NCBI RefSeq assembly: GCF_003789055.1
Contig: NZ_ML119081.1
Span: 248,001-312,000 of the forward strand
DNA: 64,000 nt
Source of the DNA: Histidinibacterium lentulum
Lineage (GTDB): Bacteria > Pseudomonadota > Alphaproteobacteria > Rhodobacterales > Rhodobacteraceae
Reading direction: 5' to 3'
Positions 11,134-19,306 of this stretch are shown piece after piece. The notes under the pieces are model-generated. The model was not told the DNA's origin. It searched no databases and worked only from the letters and a program-made list of their open reading frames with translations. The position numbers and the translations under genes were made by a program. Position 1 is the stretch's first letter. The number at the start of each line of letters is the position of its first letter.

Positions 11134-11666
11134 TGCACGGCGAGCGCGTAGGTCCAGGTCGGCACCATTGCACGCCGGGCTGTCGAATAGGCCTCGGCGT
11201 CTCCGAGATACTCGAAACCGCAGTTCGTGAGCACCCGAGCGGACCCCGGATTGTCCTGAAAGACTTCGGCGAAGATCTGTCGCGCGTTGTGGGGGTTCGC
11301 TGCGATCAGCGCGCGCACCGCTTCAGTGGCGAGCCCCGCGTTCCACAGCTGTGGCGCGATCCAGTAGCTGATCTCGGACTGCTCCCGGTCCATCCGGCCC
11401 AGCGAGATCGTCCCCACCAGTTCCGCCAGGCCCGTCGCGGCGCCGTCGATCGCCCAGGTGTCCTCCTTGCGGTCTGGGGCGGAGGCACGGGTGATCATCG
11501 CGTCCACCGCACCGGGCGGCAGGGGATGCGGAATCGCGCGGGTCATTTCGGCCATGCGCCGATCCGCGGCATAAAGCCCGATCAGCCCGGCATCCGAGCG
11601 CCTGAGCGGACGCAGCACGAAGCGTTCTGCCTCGATGACGGGCGGGTCTTCTGTGGTGTCGAACAT
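11130..11666 (-). CDS. GNAT N-acetyltransferase, RimJ/RimL type
   Basis: A 178-residue GNAT protein (EAERFVLRPLRRSD at 13-26; YWIAPQLWNAGLATEA near 101-116; FQDNPGSARVLTNCGFEYLG near 137-156). It is paralogous in layout to the downstream acetyltransferase. The tandem pair between rpmA and obgE is common in this bacterial group. It lies after a predicted terminator behind rpmA, so it may be read through or have its own promoter. Confidence 0.85.
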   Translation of the reverse strand: MFDTTEDPPVIEAERFVLRPLRRSDAGLIGLYAADRRMAEMTRAIPHPLPPGAVDAMITRASAPDRKEDTWAIDGAATGLAELVGTISLGRMDREQSEISYWIAPQLWNAGLATEAVRALIAANPHNARQIFAEVFQDNPGSARVLTNCGFEYLGDAEAYSTARRAMVPTWTYALAVQ

Positions 11667-11749
11667 CGAGCGGGTTCCTCCTCCCGTTTCGCGGTTTCCT
11701 GTCGGGGTCCCGCGACGTACCGATGACGGGGCGCGACGTGATGCGCCCT

Positions 11750-11792
11750 GAAAACAGACAGGGGGACCGCCAAGCCGCCGGTCCCCCTGTCT
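11750..11792 (-). terminator. Intrinsic terminator behind rpmA
   Basis: A 14-bp perfect stem pairs 11756-11769 with 11779-11792 (arm AGACAGGGGGACCG on the plus strand) around a 9-nt loop. Read on the minus strand, the stem is followed by GTTTTC, a short U-rich tail. It lies 22 nt past the rpmA stop and separates the ribosomal genes from the acetyltransferase/obgE part. Confidence 0.75.
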
Positions 11793-11813
11793 TCTGATCC
11801 CATGAAGATCGAG

Positions 11814-12083
11814 TTACTCGGCAGCCTCCGCGACCGGAAGCACGGAGATGAAGGTTCGACCCTTCAGACCCTTGTGAAAGGTCACATTGCCCTCGACCGT
11901 GGCGAAGATCGTATGATCCTTGCCTTGGCCCACGCCGTTGCCCGGCCACCATTTGTTGCCGCGCTGGCGCGCGATGATGTTGCCCGGAACGACTACTTCG
12001 CCGCCGAACTTCTTGATGCCCAGCCGACGGCCGGCAGAATCGCGTCCGTTCCTCGAGGAACCGCCTGCTTTCTTGTGTGCCAT
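11814..12083 (-). CDS. rpmA: Ribosomal protein L27 (bL27)
   Basis: An 89-residue protein of the large subunit whose N-terminal tail reaches the peptidyl-transferase centre. Sequence [20 protein letters not shown] opens the standard bL27 start, with [19 protein letters not shown] following. It needs no N-terminal processing of the Firmicutes kind. It lies 6 nt downstream of rplU in one operon and is followed by a terminator. Confidence 0.98.
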   Translation of the reverse strand: MAHKKAGGSSRNGRDSAGRRLGIKKFGGEVVVPGNIIARQRGNKWWPGNGVGQGKDHTIFATVEGNVTFHKGLKGRTFISVLPVAEAAE

Positions 12084-12089
12084 TGGCCT

Positions 12090-12869
12090 TTACTCCTTCT
12101 CGGCGGCGAACTGCGTCGCCTGGTCGATCCAGTTGTCCCGGGCGATGCGGCCCTTGAACGACAGCTTGTCGTCCATATAGGCAATTTCTTCGGGACCCCA
12201 AGCGGCGATCTGATCGAAATGATAGACGCCGTTCTGGTGCAGCAGACCTTCGAGCTTCGGACCGACGCCCGAGATCTTCTTGAGGTCGTCCGGCTTGCCG
12301 TCGCGCGCCGCATCGAGCAGGTTGCCGGGCCGCGTGCCGGTGTCGGCCGTGGGGGTCGCCTCGGTCTGTGCCGCGGGCTCCGCCGCAGTGTCAGTCGTGA
12401 CGGGCTCGGACGGCTTCGCCTCCGCCTCGGAGGCACCTTTGGCCTTGGCCGCCTTCTTCGGCGCCTCGGCCTTCGGGGCGGCCGCCTTGGGCGAGGCGGC
12501 GGCCATCGCGGAGGCGGAAACGCTGCCCGCACCGACGGCCGCCATGACGCCCGAAGCTCCCGCTCCGTTCTCCAGCAGCTCCGTCACCCGGACCAGCGTC
12601 AGGTCCTGGCGATGACCCTTGGTACGCTTCGAGGAATGCTTCCGCCGCCGCTTGACGAAGTTGATCGTCTTCGGCCCGCGGATCTGGTCGATCACCTCGG
12701 CCTGCACCCCGGCGTCCTCTACGAAGGGCGTGCCCACGGTGGCGCCCATCATCAGGACATCGTTGAACTGAACCTTGTCGCCGGCAGCGGCCGCCAGCTT
12801 CTCCACCCGGATCACGTCGCCGGGGGCGACCTTGTACTGCTTGCCGCCGGTCTTGAGAACCGCAAACAT
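12090..12869 (-). CDS. rplU: Ribosomal protein L21 (bL21) with long C-terminal helix-hairpin-helix extension
   Basis: Residues 1 to about 103 are the L21 core ([38 protein letters not shown]). A low-complexity Ala/Lys/Glu/Pro linker follows (about 104-195), then a compact domain near 200-259 with [20 protein letters not shown], a helix-hairpin-helix-like motif. Normal bL21 has about 100 residues; this protein has 259. A similar tail is known on L21 and on some NADH dehydrogenase subunits in Rhodobacterales. The start is ATG 12869; the upstream open frame is GC-driven and overlaps the leader and promoter. Confidence 0.95.
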   Translation of the reverse strand: MFAVLKTGGKQYKVAPGDVIRVEKLAAAAGDKVQFNDVLMMGATVGTPFVEDAGVQAEVIDQIRGPKTINFVKRRRKHSSKRTKGHRQDLTLVRVTELLENGAGASGVMAAVGAGSVSASAMAAASPKAAAPKAEAPKKAAKAKGASEAEAKPSEPVTTDTAAEPAAQTEATPTADTGTRPGNLLDAARDGKPDDLKKISGVGPKLEGLLHQNGVYHFDQIAAWGPEEIAYMDDKLSFKGRIARDNWIDQATQFAAEKE

Positions 12870-12991
12870 CGCGTCATTCCTTTTCTCTGCCGCGCCGTCC
12901 GGCCTCCCCGTTCGGGGACGTTCCCGGGGGTGATCCAACCCCGCCATGTGGCTGCGCACCCCCGGCACTGGGGGCGTTCGTTGAAGCCGCG

Positions 12992-13020
12992 CTTATCCAT
13001 GCCGACCCCTGCCCTGTCAA
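12992..13020 (-). promoter_or_regulatory. Promoter for rplU-rpmA
   Basis: On the minus strand a perfect TTGACA (13020-13015) is followed 17 nt later by GATAAG (12997-12992), a near-consensus sigma-70 promoter. The leader to the rplU ATG at 12869 is about 115 nt and contains a small CCCC-GTTC-GGGG hairpin near 12910, which could be an autoregulatory site (inference). Confidence 0.6.
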
Positions 13021-13047
13021 GGCCCGCCCGAGGCCCGAGATCGGGGC

Positions 13048-13076
13048 TTGAACGCCCCTGCCCGGATAGCTACATC
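13048..13076 (+). promoter_or_regulatory. Promoter for tRNA-Ser
   Basis: TTGAAC at 13048-13053 and TACATC at 13071-13076, spaced 17 nt, place a start about 5-7 nt before the mature tRNA 5' end. Confidence 0.5.
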
Positions 13077-13087
13077 GCGCCCCACGC

Positions 13088-13177
13088 GGAGAGGTGCCGG
13101 AGTGGTCGAACGGGGCGGTTTCGAAAACCGTTGACCCTGCAAGGGGTCCCAGGGTTCGAATCCCTGTCTCTCCGCCA
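13088..13177 (+). tRNA. tRNA-Ser(CGA), reads UCG
   Basis: Class II tRNA with acceptor stem GGAGAGG pairing with TCTCTCC (one G-T), anticodon loop TTCGAAA, a long variable arm (TTGACCCTGCAAGGGGTCCC) and T-loop GGTTCGAATCC. Discriminator G is followed by an encoded CCA at 13175-13177. The long variable arm and anticodon CGA identify serine. Confidence 0.96.
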
Positions 13178-13572
13178 TATTCCCTGACGTGTCTCTAGGG
13201 ATGGTGGGGATATCGAGGTCCGACCCGGTCGCCCGACCACTGGCACCGCGGTCCGGTTCCCTAGAATTCCTTGACGGCACTTGGTCGACGCCGGCCTGTC
13301 TGACGCGGCGTGACCCTTTCTAGAAATGCAGGGGTTCAGCCGGGCGGCGCAGGCCTCGCGGCGCGCGGACGCACCCCTGTGAGGCCCGCTCCGGCCCGAC
13401 CTCGCGCGCATCGACGCGTGTCCTTCGACACCGCCGAGGCCAGTCCTCAGGGTCGGCTCGGATCAAGCTTCATCGGTCCGATGCGATCTCGCCGCGCGCC
13501 GATGCGCCCTTGCCGGGGTCGCCGGCGCGGCGTCCGGCGCCGGTCCGGACCCGTGGTCCGGCGCTCCGCGCC
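13178..13572 (+). other. Intergenic region between tRNA-Ser and the arabinose operon end
   Basis: No convincing gene is seen on either strand. A perfect 7-bp hairpin (CCGGACC 13545-13551, loop CGT, GGTCCGG 13555-13561) lies just past the last gene of the minus-strand operon. It lacks a T-run, so it is at best a weak or Rho-assisted 3' end. No integrase remnant or tRNA-end duplication was noticed. Confidence 0.5.
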
Positions 13573-14403
13573 TCACCCCTTCACGCCCGAGGAGATCATG
13601 ACCGCCTCCGTGACGCGGCGCTGGAACAGCAGATAGGCGACCGCCACCGGCATGGCCCCGAGGAGGGCGACCGACATCAGCCGGGCATAGTAGACCCCGA
13701 AGGCGTCGCTGACCTGCGTGATCCCGACGGGAATGGTCATCTTGGCCTCGGTCGTGACCACGAGGAACGGCCAGAAGAACGAATTCCACGCCCCGATGAA
13801 GGTGACGATGGCAAGCGCCGTTGTGATCCCCCAGTTGAGCGGCAGATAGACGCGGAACAGCAGCGCGTATTCCCCGCCGCCGTCGAGCAGCACCGCCTCG
13901 CGCATCTCCTTCGGCACGCTGTCGAAGAACTGTTTGTAGACGATGATCACCACCGGAACGATGAGCTGCGGCAGGATGATGCCGGCCCAGGTGTTGATGA
14001 GGCCCATCTGGAACATGAGAATGAACTGCGACACCACCAGTGCCTGTGCCGGGATCATGAAGCTGGCAAGGACGATCCCGTAGAGCAGCCGCCGCCCGGG
14101 AAACCGCATCTGGCTGATCGCATAGGCGCACATCATGCCGGACACGATCACGATGACGGTCAGGATCAGAGAGGTGCCCACCGAATTCCAGTACCAGGTG
14201 AGCATCCGCGTGTTGAAGAGCGCGTCCGAGATCGACGAGAGGTTGAACTGGTCCGGCAGCAGCCCGGCATCGGCTGAAACCACCCGATCCTCCGTCCGCA
14301 GGGACGTGACGCCCGCCCAGTAGAGCGGAAAGAACCAGATCGCGGCACCGACAAGCGTCAGAAGCGTGAGGAGCGCGTTCTCGATACGGCGGGTGGTGCT
14401 CAT
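13573..14403 (-). CDS. ABC sugar transporter permease, MalG/AraQ type
   Basis: Inner-membrane permease of 276 residues with about six helices (first at 11-34). The cytoplasmic EAA loop that docks to the ATPase is at about 169-188 (MREAVLLDGGGEYALLFRVY). It is the second permease of a CUT1-family importer and overlaps the upstream permease by 4 nt (ATGA). Within the arabinose operon the likely substrate is L-arabinose or arabino-oligosaccharides. The start is ATG 14403; the open frame upstream belongs to the antisense of the other permease. Confidence 0.9.
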   Translation of the reverse strand: MSTTRRIENALLTLLTLVGAAIWFFPLYWAGVTSLRTEDRVVSADAGLLPDQFNLSSISDALFNTRMLTWYWNSVGTSLILTVIVIVSGMMCAYAISQMRFPGRRLLYGIVLASFMIPAQALVVSQFILMFQMGLINTWAGIILPQLIVPVVIIVYKQFFDSVPKEMREAVLLDGGGEYALLFRVYLPLNWGITTALAIVTFIGAWNSFFWPFLVVTTEAKMTIPVGITQVSDAFGVYYARLMSVALLGAMPVAVAYLLFQRRVTEAVMISSGVKG

Positions 14404-15284
14404 CTGTGCCTCCCGATGCGCAAGAGCTGGAACTGCATGACCGAGACCACGAGGATGATGACGAAGAGCACCATCGCGATGGCCGAGGCGTAACCGCCGT
14501 TGTTCTGCTGGAAGGCCTCGTTGTAGACGAGAAGCAGCAGGACCTGGCTCGTGTTGAACGGTCCCCCCTGGCTCAACAGATACACCTGGTCGAAGAGCTT
14601 GAGCTGCAGGATGAGCTGAAGCGTGAGCACGAGAGCGGTCACCGGCCAGAGCAGCGGCCAGGTCACCCGCCAGAATCGCTGCCGGGGGGTCGCACCGTCG
14701 AGCGCCGCGGCCTCGTAGAGTTCCGTGGGAATGTTGCGCAGACCGGCGAGGAAAAGCAGCACGTTGAAGCCGTTGGTCCACCAGATCGTCACCAGGGCGA
14801 TGACCGGCATCACCCAGGTCGGGTCCCGGAAGACGGCGGTGCGCTTGCCGAAGATCGCTTCGATCATCGGCTGCAGCACGCCGAACTGAAAGTCGAGCAT
14901 CCACTGCCAGACCAGCGTCACGACCGAGACGGGCAGGATGTAGGGCAGGAAGAAGATCGCCAGAATGAAGGGCTGCATCCAGCCCCTCAGGCGGTTGACG
15001 GCCAGCGCGATCAGCAGCGCAAGAACGGTCGTCGGAACGATCGTCAGGACGAGGAAATATCCGTTGTTCTTGAGCGCGACCCAGAAGATCCGGTCGTCGA
15101 GCAACTCGCGGTAGTTCTGCAGACCGACCCAGGTGCCGTCGCCGATCAGCGGCGCATCGGTCAGGCTCAGCTGGATCACCTTGAAGGTGGGCCAGGCGAA
15201 GACCAGCAGGAAGGTCAGTGTGAAGGGCGCGACGAGGGAGAGCGCGATCAGGTTGCGCCGGAGCGTCTTGTTGGGTCTGGCCAT
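14400..15284 (-). CDS. ABC sugar transporter permease, MalF/AraP type
   Basis: A 294-residue permease with an N-terminal helix at about 10-33 and the EAA loop at 190-210 (YEAAALDGATPRQRFWRVTW). It pairs with the downstream MalG-type subunit to form the channel. ATG 15284 was chosen because it has AGAGG just upstream and gives the normal cytoplasmic start MARPNKTLRRN; longer frames run over the intercistronic hairpin. It lies 76 nt downstream of the binding-protein gene. Confidence 0.9.
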   Translation of the reverse strand: MARPNKTLRRNLIALSLVAPFTLTFLLVFAWPTFKVIQLSLTDAPLIGDGTWVGLQNYRELLDDRIFWVALKNNGYFLVLTIVPTTVLALLIALAVNRLRGWMQPFILAIFFLPYILPVSVVTLVWQWMLDFQFGVLQPMIEAIFGKRTAVFRDPTWVMPVIALVTIWWTNGFNVLLFLAGLRNIPTELYEAAALDGATPRQRFWRVTWPLLWPVTALVLTLQLILQLKLFDQVYLLSQGGPFNTSQVLLLLVYNEAFQQNNGGYASAIAMVLFVIILVVSVMQFQLLRIGRHR

Positions 15285-15322
15285 GGCGCCTCTCGAGGTT
15301 CGGAGCGGGCGGTGTCCGGGAT

Positions 15323-15352
15323 GGGGCGCGCAATCCATCGACCGCGCGCCCC
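15323..15352 (-). promoter_or_regulatory. Intercistronic hairpin between binding-protein and permease genes
   Basis: GGGGCGCGC (15323-15331) pairs perfectly with GCGCGCCCC (15344-15352) around a 12-nt loop, starting 8 nt past the binding-protein stop. There is no U-run, so a role in mRNA 3'-end protection, favouring expression of the binding protein over the permeases, is more likely than termination (inference). Confidence 0.55.
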
Positions 15353-15360
15353 GGTTCAGG

Positions 15361-16638
15361 TCAGCGCAGGGCGCGGCCCAGTTCGTCGCGGATCTGCTCG
15401 AGGGCCTCGTCGGTGTCGAAGAAGCCGTGGATCTGCGGCACCATGACGTTCAACGCTACGTCATATGCGGGAGAGGCCACGCCGGCGATCTCGCTGCGCG
15501 GATCGAAGAACGCGGACTGCGCCAGCGAGGCGTAGGTCGCGTTGGGCTCCATGCCCTGGTACTCCGCGCTTTCGGTGGTGGGCACATAGGCCGGGATGTG
15601 ACCCGCGGAGGCCCAGCTGATCGAATTCTGGCTCATCCAGCCGATCACCGTCATCACCGCCTCGCGCTTCTCGTCGGACATCGGCGCTGCGGGCTGGTTC
15701 GGGATGGCCAGCGCGTGGCTGTCGGCCCAGGTCGCTTCCTGATCCATCAGCACCGGCACCTGCACCGCACCCCACTCGAAGCCGAGCGTCCCGTTGGCCT
15801 CCATGTCCACCAGAGTGGGCACTTCCCAGACGCCGTTCATGTGGAAGGCCGACTGGCCCGAGGTGAAGAGCGCGACGGAGGCGGGATACTCGGCCTGCTC
15901 GGGAATGAAGCCCGCATCGCGCCAGTCGCGCATCACCTGAAGCGCCGTGGCGGCCTTCTCGGCATTGTCGCCCGGAAGGACCTCGCCGTCGACGATCATC
16001 TCGCCGCCCTGCTGGCCGAGGAGCGTGTAGAACACGCGCCAGACGCCGCCCGGTCCGCCGGTCTGGAAGCTGAGAGGATCGGTCGATCCGTTGTCGGCAG
16101 CGTGCTGGAGCGCCCGATTGAAGTCATCGAGGCTGTCGATGCCGGTCAGGTTGCCGTCCTCGTCGAGGAACTCGGTCCCTTCCAAATAGCTCTTGTTGTA
16201 GTAGAGCACGATGGAATGAATGTCGAAGGGCACGGCATAGAGCGTGCCGTCCGGCCCGCTGGCCGCGCTCACCGCGCTGTCGAAGAAATCGTCTCCCGAG
16301 AGGCCAGCCATCTCCAGATCCTCGTCGGTGATCGGCGACAGCACGCCCTCTTCCAGCGCCAGCGGCACACGGCTGAGGTGATAGGTCATGATGTCTGGCC
16401 CTTCGCCTACGGCGGCCGAGGTGCGGACCTTGGTGTAGAAGGGCACGCCCCATTCCAGCGTCGTGCCGGTGATCTGGATGTCGTCGTGCTCCTCGTTGAA
16501 GCGCTCGATCAGCGCCTTCATCCGGACGCCGTCGCCGCCGCCCAGGAAATCCCACCAGACCACCTCGGTCTGGGCCATCGCCGGCAGCGACAGCATCGTG
16601 GCCGCGGTGGCGGCGAGCATCGTCTTCAAGCGGATCAT
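15361..16638 (-). CDS. Extracellular solute-binding protein, family 1 (arabinose/arabinoside importer)
   Basis: A periplasmic receptor of 425 residues. The signal peptide is MIRLKTMLAATAATMLSLPA (cleavage after MAQ or nearby), and the mature protein starts TEVVWWDFLGGGDG, a typical family 1 start. The AFHMNGVWEVPTL region (roughly residues 265-277) is characteristic of CUT1 receptors. A strong ribosome site (GGGAGGAGAG) precedes ATG 16638. It lies between the ATPase gene (55 nt gap) and the permeases. The ligand is inferred from the operon only. Confidence 0.9.
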   Translation of the reverse strand: MIRLKTMLAATAATMLSLPAMAQTEVVWWDFLGGGDGVRMKALIERFNEEHDDIQITGTTLEWGVPFYTKVRTSAAVGEGPDIMTYHLSRVPLALEEGVLSPITDEDLEMAGLSGDDFFDSAVSAASGPDGTLYAVPFDIHSIVLYYNKSYLEGTEFLDEDGNLTGIDSLDDFNRALQHAADNGSTDPLSFQTGGPGGVWRVFYTLLGQQGGEMIVDGEVLPGDNAEKAATALQVMRDWRDAGFIPEQAEYPASVALFTSGQSAFHMNGVWEVPTLVDMEANGTLGFEWGAVQVPVLMDQEATWADSHALAIPNQPAAPMSDEKREAVMTVIGWMSQNSISWASAGHIPAYVPTTESAEYQGMEPNATYASLAQSAFFDPRSEIAGVASPAYDVALNVMVPQIHGFFDTDEALEQIRDELGRALR

Positions 16639-16693
16639 GGTTCTCTCCTCCCAGTTGATCGCTGTGGGTCCGCGCATCTGCGCCGGCCCGGTC

Positions 16694-17770
16694 TCACCTC
16701 AACCTCCGCCCCTCCTGGTCGAAGACGAGGATGTCGTCAGGATCGGCCGCGAGGCCGACCGTCTGTCCTTCGAGCGCCTCTCGCAGTCCGTGACGCTCGA
16801 CGACCACGTTGCTGCCGTCCTCCAGCTTCACATGCAGGTAGGACACGCCGCCCAGCTGCTCGACCATGTCCACCTTGGCCCGCAGCCCCTCCTCGCTCAG
16901 CTTCAGATGCTCGGGGCGGATGCCCAGGGTGACCTTCTGGCCCGACGAGACCTCGCCCCTGCGGGCCGCGGTGAAGACCTTGCCGCCGACCTCGGTCCGA
17001 ACCTCCATCCGGCCTCCGCCCCCTCCGGAGACCTCGCCTGCAAAGAAGTTCATCGCAGGCGAGCCGATGAAGCCGCCGACGAAGCGGTTGTCCGGGTCGT
17101 CATAGAGCTTGAGCGGCGAGCCAGCCTGCTGCACCCAGCCGTCCTTGAGAACGAAGATGTCGTCCGCGAGCGTCATCGCCTCGACCTGGTCGTGGGTGAC
17201 GTAGATCATCGTCGCACCGATCTGGCGGTGCAGCCGGGCGAGCTCCAGCCGCATCTGCACCCGCAGCTCCGCGTCGAGATTCGAGAGCGGCTCGTCGAAG
17301 AGGAACACCGACGGCTGCCGCACGATGGCGCGGCCGATGGCGACCCTCTGGCGCTGCCCGCCCGAGAGCTTTGCCGGGCGCTTCGCCAGGTGCTCCGTCA
17401 GCTGGAGGATCCGCGCGGCCTCGGCGACCTTCTCGCGGATCTCCTCCTTCTTGGCCTTGGCCAGGCGCAGGCTGAAGGCCATGTTGTCGTAGACCGTAAG
17501 GTGCGGATAGAGCGCGTAGTTCTGGAACACCATCGCCACGCCGCGGTCCGCCGGTTCCTCGTCCGTCACGTCCTTGCCGTCGATCTCGATGCGGCCGCCC
17601 GAGGTCTCCTCCAGACCCGCGATCATCCGCAGGAGCGTGGACTTGCCGCAGCCGGAGGGCCCGACGAACACCGCGAAATCGCCCTTCGGGATCTCGATGG
17701 AGACATCGTGGATCACGTCGACCGCGCCGAAGCTCTTCTTGACGTTCTTCAGGCTCACTCCCATCGCCAT
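16694..17770 (-). CDS. ABC transporter ATPase, UgpC/MsmK/MalK type
   Basis: A 358-residue ATPase energising the adjacent importer. Walker A GPSGCGKST is at 37-45, the Q-loop at VFQNYALYPHL (81-91), the signature LSGGQRQR at 135-142, Walker B VFLFDE at 155-160, and the switch HD follows in VTHDQVEAM. A C-terminal TOBE/OB regulatory region is found after about residue 240. It starts 12 nt past the end of the GH51 gene within the same operon. Such ATPases may serve more than one sugar importer. Confidence 0.94.
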   Translation of the reverse strand: MAMGVSLKNVKKSFGAVDVIHDVSIEIPKGDFAVFVGPSGCGKSTLLRMIAGLEETSGGRIEIDGKDVTDEEPADRGVAMVFQNYALYPHLTVYDNMAFSLRLAKAKKEEIREKVAEAARILQLTEHLAKRPAKLSGGQRQRVAIGRAIVRQPSVFLFDEPLSNLDAELRVQMRLELARLHRQIGATMIYVTHDQVEAMTLADDIFVLKDGWVQQAGSPLKLYDDPDNRFVGGFIGSPAMNFFAGEVSGGGGGRMEVRTEVGGKVFTAARRGEVSSGQKVTLGIRPEHLKLSEEGLRAKVDMVEQLGGVSYLHVKLEDGSNVVVERHGLREALEGQTVGLAADPDDILVFDQEGRRLR

Positions 17771-17782
17771 GGTTCCGTCTCC

Positions 17783-19294
17783 CTATGCCACCTGAAGCTT
17801 GATGACGTGGTAGGAGAGCGGCGCCAGCCGGCCCTTCAGTGCGCCGTCCTCCACACCCACGCCCGATCCGTCCACGGGGGCGATGGCGTCGGGGCGGTCG
17901 GGGCCGTTGGTGGCCGCCAGGTCGTGGCCCTCCATCACCTTGTGCATGACGACCCGCGTATCGCCGAACCCGGTCAGCGCCATGTCGAGTTCCGCGCTGT
18001 CGCTCAGGTGCCGGTTCAGCGCGAAGACGGTGACGGTGCCCGCGGCGGCGTCATGGGTCGCGGCGATGTCCATGTAGGAGATGTCGCTGCCGACCTCGCA
18101 ATCGTAGGTCGGCGCATCCACCGCCACCCGCAGCGCCGTGCCCCGGCCATGGAGCGAGGCCATCTGATAGGGCCAATAGATCGTCTGCCGCCACGCGGGC
18201 CCGCCCTTCTCGGCGCGGATCGGGGCGATGACGTTCACCAGCTGGGCGATGCAGGCGATCTTCACCCGGTCCGAACGGCGGATGAACTCGTTCAGTAGCC
18301 CGCCGACAAAGAGCGCATCCTCGAAATTGTAATCCTCTTCGAGCAGGTCCGGCGCCTCGGGCCAGTCCCAGGTCTTCCAGCGCCGAGTGTCGTCCTCGCG
18401 GATGTGGTACCAGACGTTCCACTCGTCAAAGCAGATGTGGACGTCGTTCTTGGCGCGGTTCTTCGCCTTGACGTAGTCGATAACCCCGCCGATCGCCTGG
18501 ATGTAGCGGCCGGTCTCCTCGATCTTGCCGAAGAAGTTCAGCGTGTCCTTCGACGAATTGCCAAAATACTTGTGCAGCGAAATGTAGTGGACGTTCTCGT
18601 AGCACTCCTCCAGAACCTCGCGCTCCCATTCGGGATAGGTGCGCATCTGGTCGTTGGACGAGCCGCAGACGATCATCTCCGCACCCGGCGTCAGCTGCCG
18701 CAGGGCCTTGGCGCATTCGTCGGCGAGGCGTCCGTATTCGTGGGCCTCTTTGTGGCCGATCTGCCAGGGGCCATCCATCTCGTTGCCGAGACACCACATC
18801 TTGACGTTGTAGGGGTCCTCGACGCCGTGGCTGCGGCGCAGGTCGGACCAGAAGCTGCCCGAGGGGTGGTTGACGTATTCGACGAACTCGCGCGCGTCCT
18901 GCAGGCCCTTGGAGCCGAGGTTGATGGCAAGCATCATCTCGATCTCCGCTTCCTTCGCCCAGTAGGCGAATTCGTTGATCCCGACCTGGTTGGTCTCTTT
19001 CGACCGCCAGGCGAGGTCCAGCCGCACGGGGCGGTCCTCCTTGGGACCGATGCCGTCCTTCCAGTCGTAGGCGGAGACGAAATTGCCGCCCGGATAGCGG
19101 ATCGCGGGGATCTTCAGGTCCTTGACGAATTTCATCACGTCCCGGCGGAAGCCCATCTCGTCCGCCTCGGGGTGACCGGGCTCGTAGATGCCGGAATAGA
19201 TCGCGCGGCCCATGTGCTCGATGAACGCGGCATAGAGCCGGTCGTCGATCCGGGCGATCTCGAACTGGCGGTGAATGGCGGCTGTGACCTTCAT
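17783..19294 (-). CDS. Alpha-L-arabinofuranosidase, glycoside hydrolase family 51
   Basis: Retaining enzyme that removes terminal L-arabinofuranose from arabinan, arabinoxylan or arabino-oligosaccharides. The 503-residue protein has a (beta/alpha)8 domain followed by a beta domain. The acid/base is E172 in LGNEMDGPW and the nucleophile E291 in CFDEWNVWY. No signal peptide is present, so it acts in the cytoplasm on imported oligosaccharides. This fits the neighbouring CUT1 importer and supplies free arabinose to the oxidative pathway encoded upstream. It is 12 nt from both neighbours. Confidence 0.94.
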   Translation of the reverse strand: MKVTAAIHRQFEIARIDDRLYAAFIEHMGRAIYSGIYEPGHPEADEMGFRRDVMKFVKDLKIPAIRYPGGNFVSAYDWKDGIGPKEDRPVRLDLAWRSKETNQVGINEFAYWAKEAEIEMMLAINLGSKGLQDAREFVEYVNHPSGSFWSDLRRSHGVEDPYNVKMWCLGNEMDGPWQIGHKEAHEYGRLADECAKALRQLTPGAEMIVCGSSNDQMRTYPEWEREVLEECYENVHYISLHKYFGNSSKDTLNFFGKIEETGRYIQAIGGVIDYVKAKNRAKNDVHICFDEWNVWYHIREDDTRRWKTWDWPEAPDLLEEDYNFEDALFVGGLLNEFIRRSDRVKIACIAQLVNVIAPIRAEKGGPAWRQTIYWPYQMASLHGRGTALRVAVDAPTYDCEVGSDISYMDIAATHDAAAGTVTVFALNRHLSDSAELDMALTGFGDTRVVMHKVMEGHDLAATNGPDRPDAIAPVDGSGVGVEDGALKGRLAPLSYHVIKLQVA

Positions 19295-19306
19295 GATGTT
19301 CCTCGT

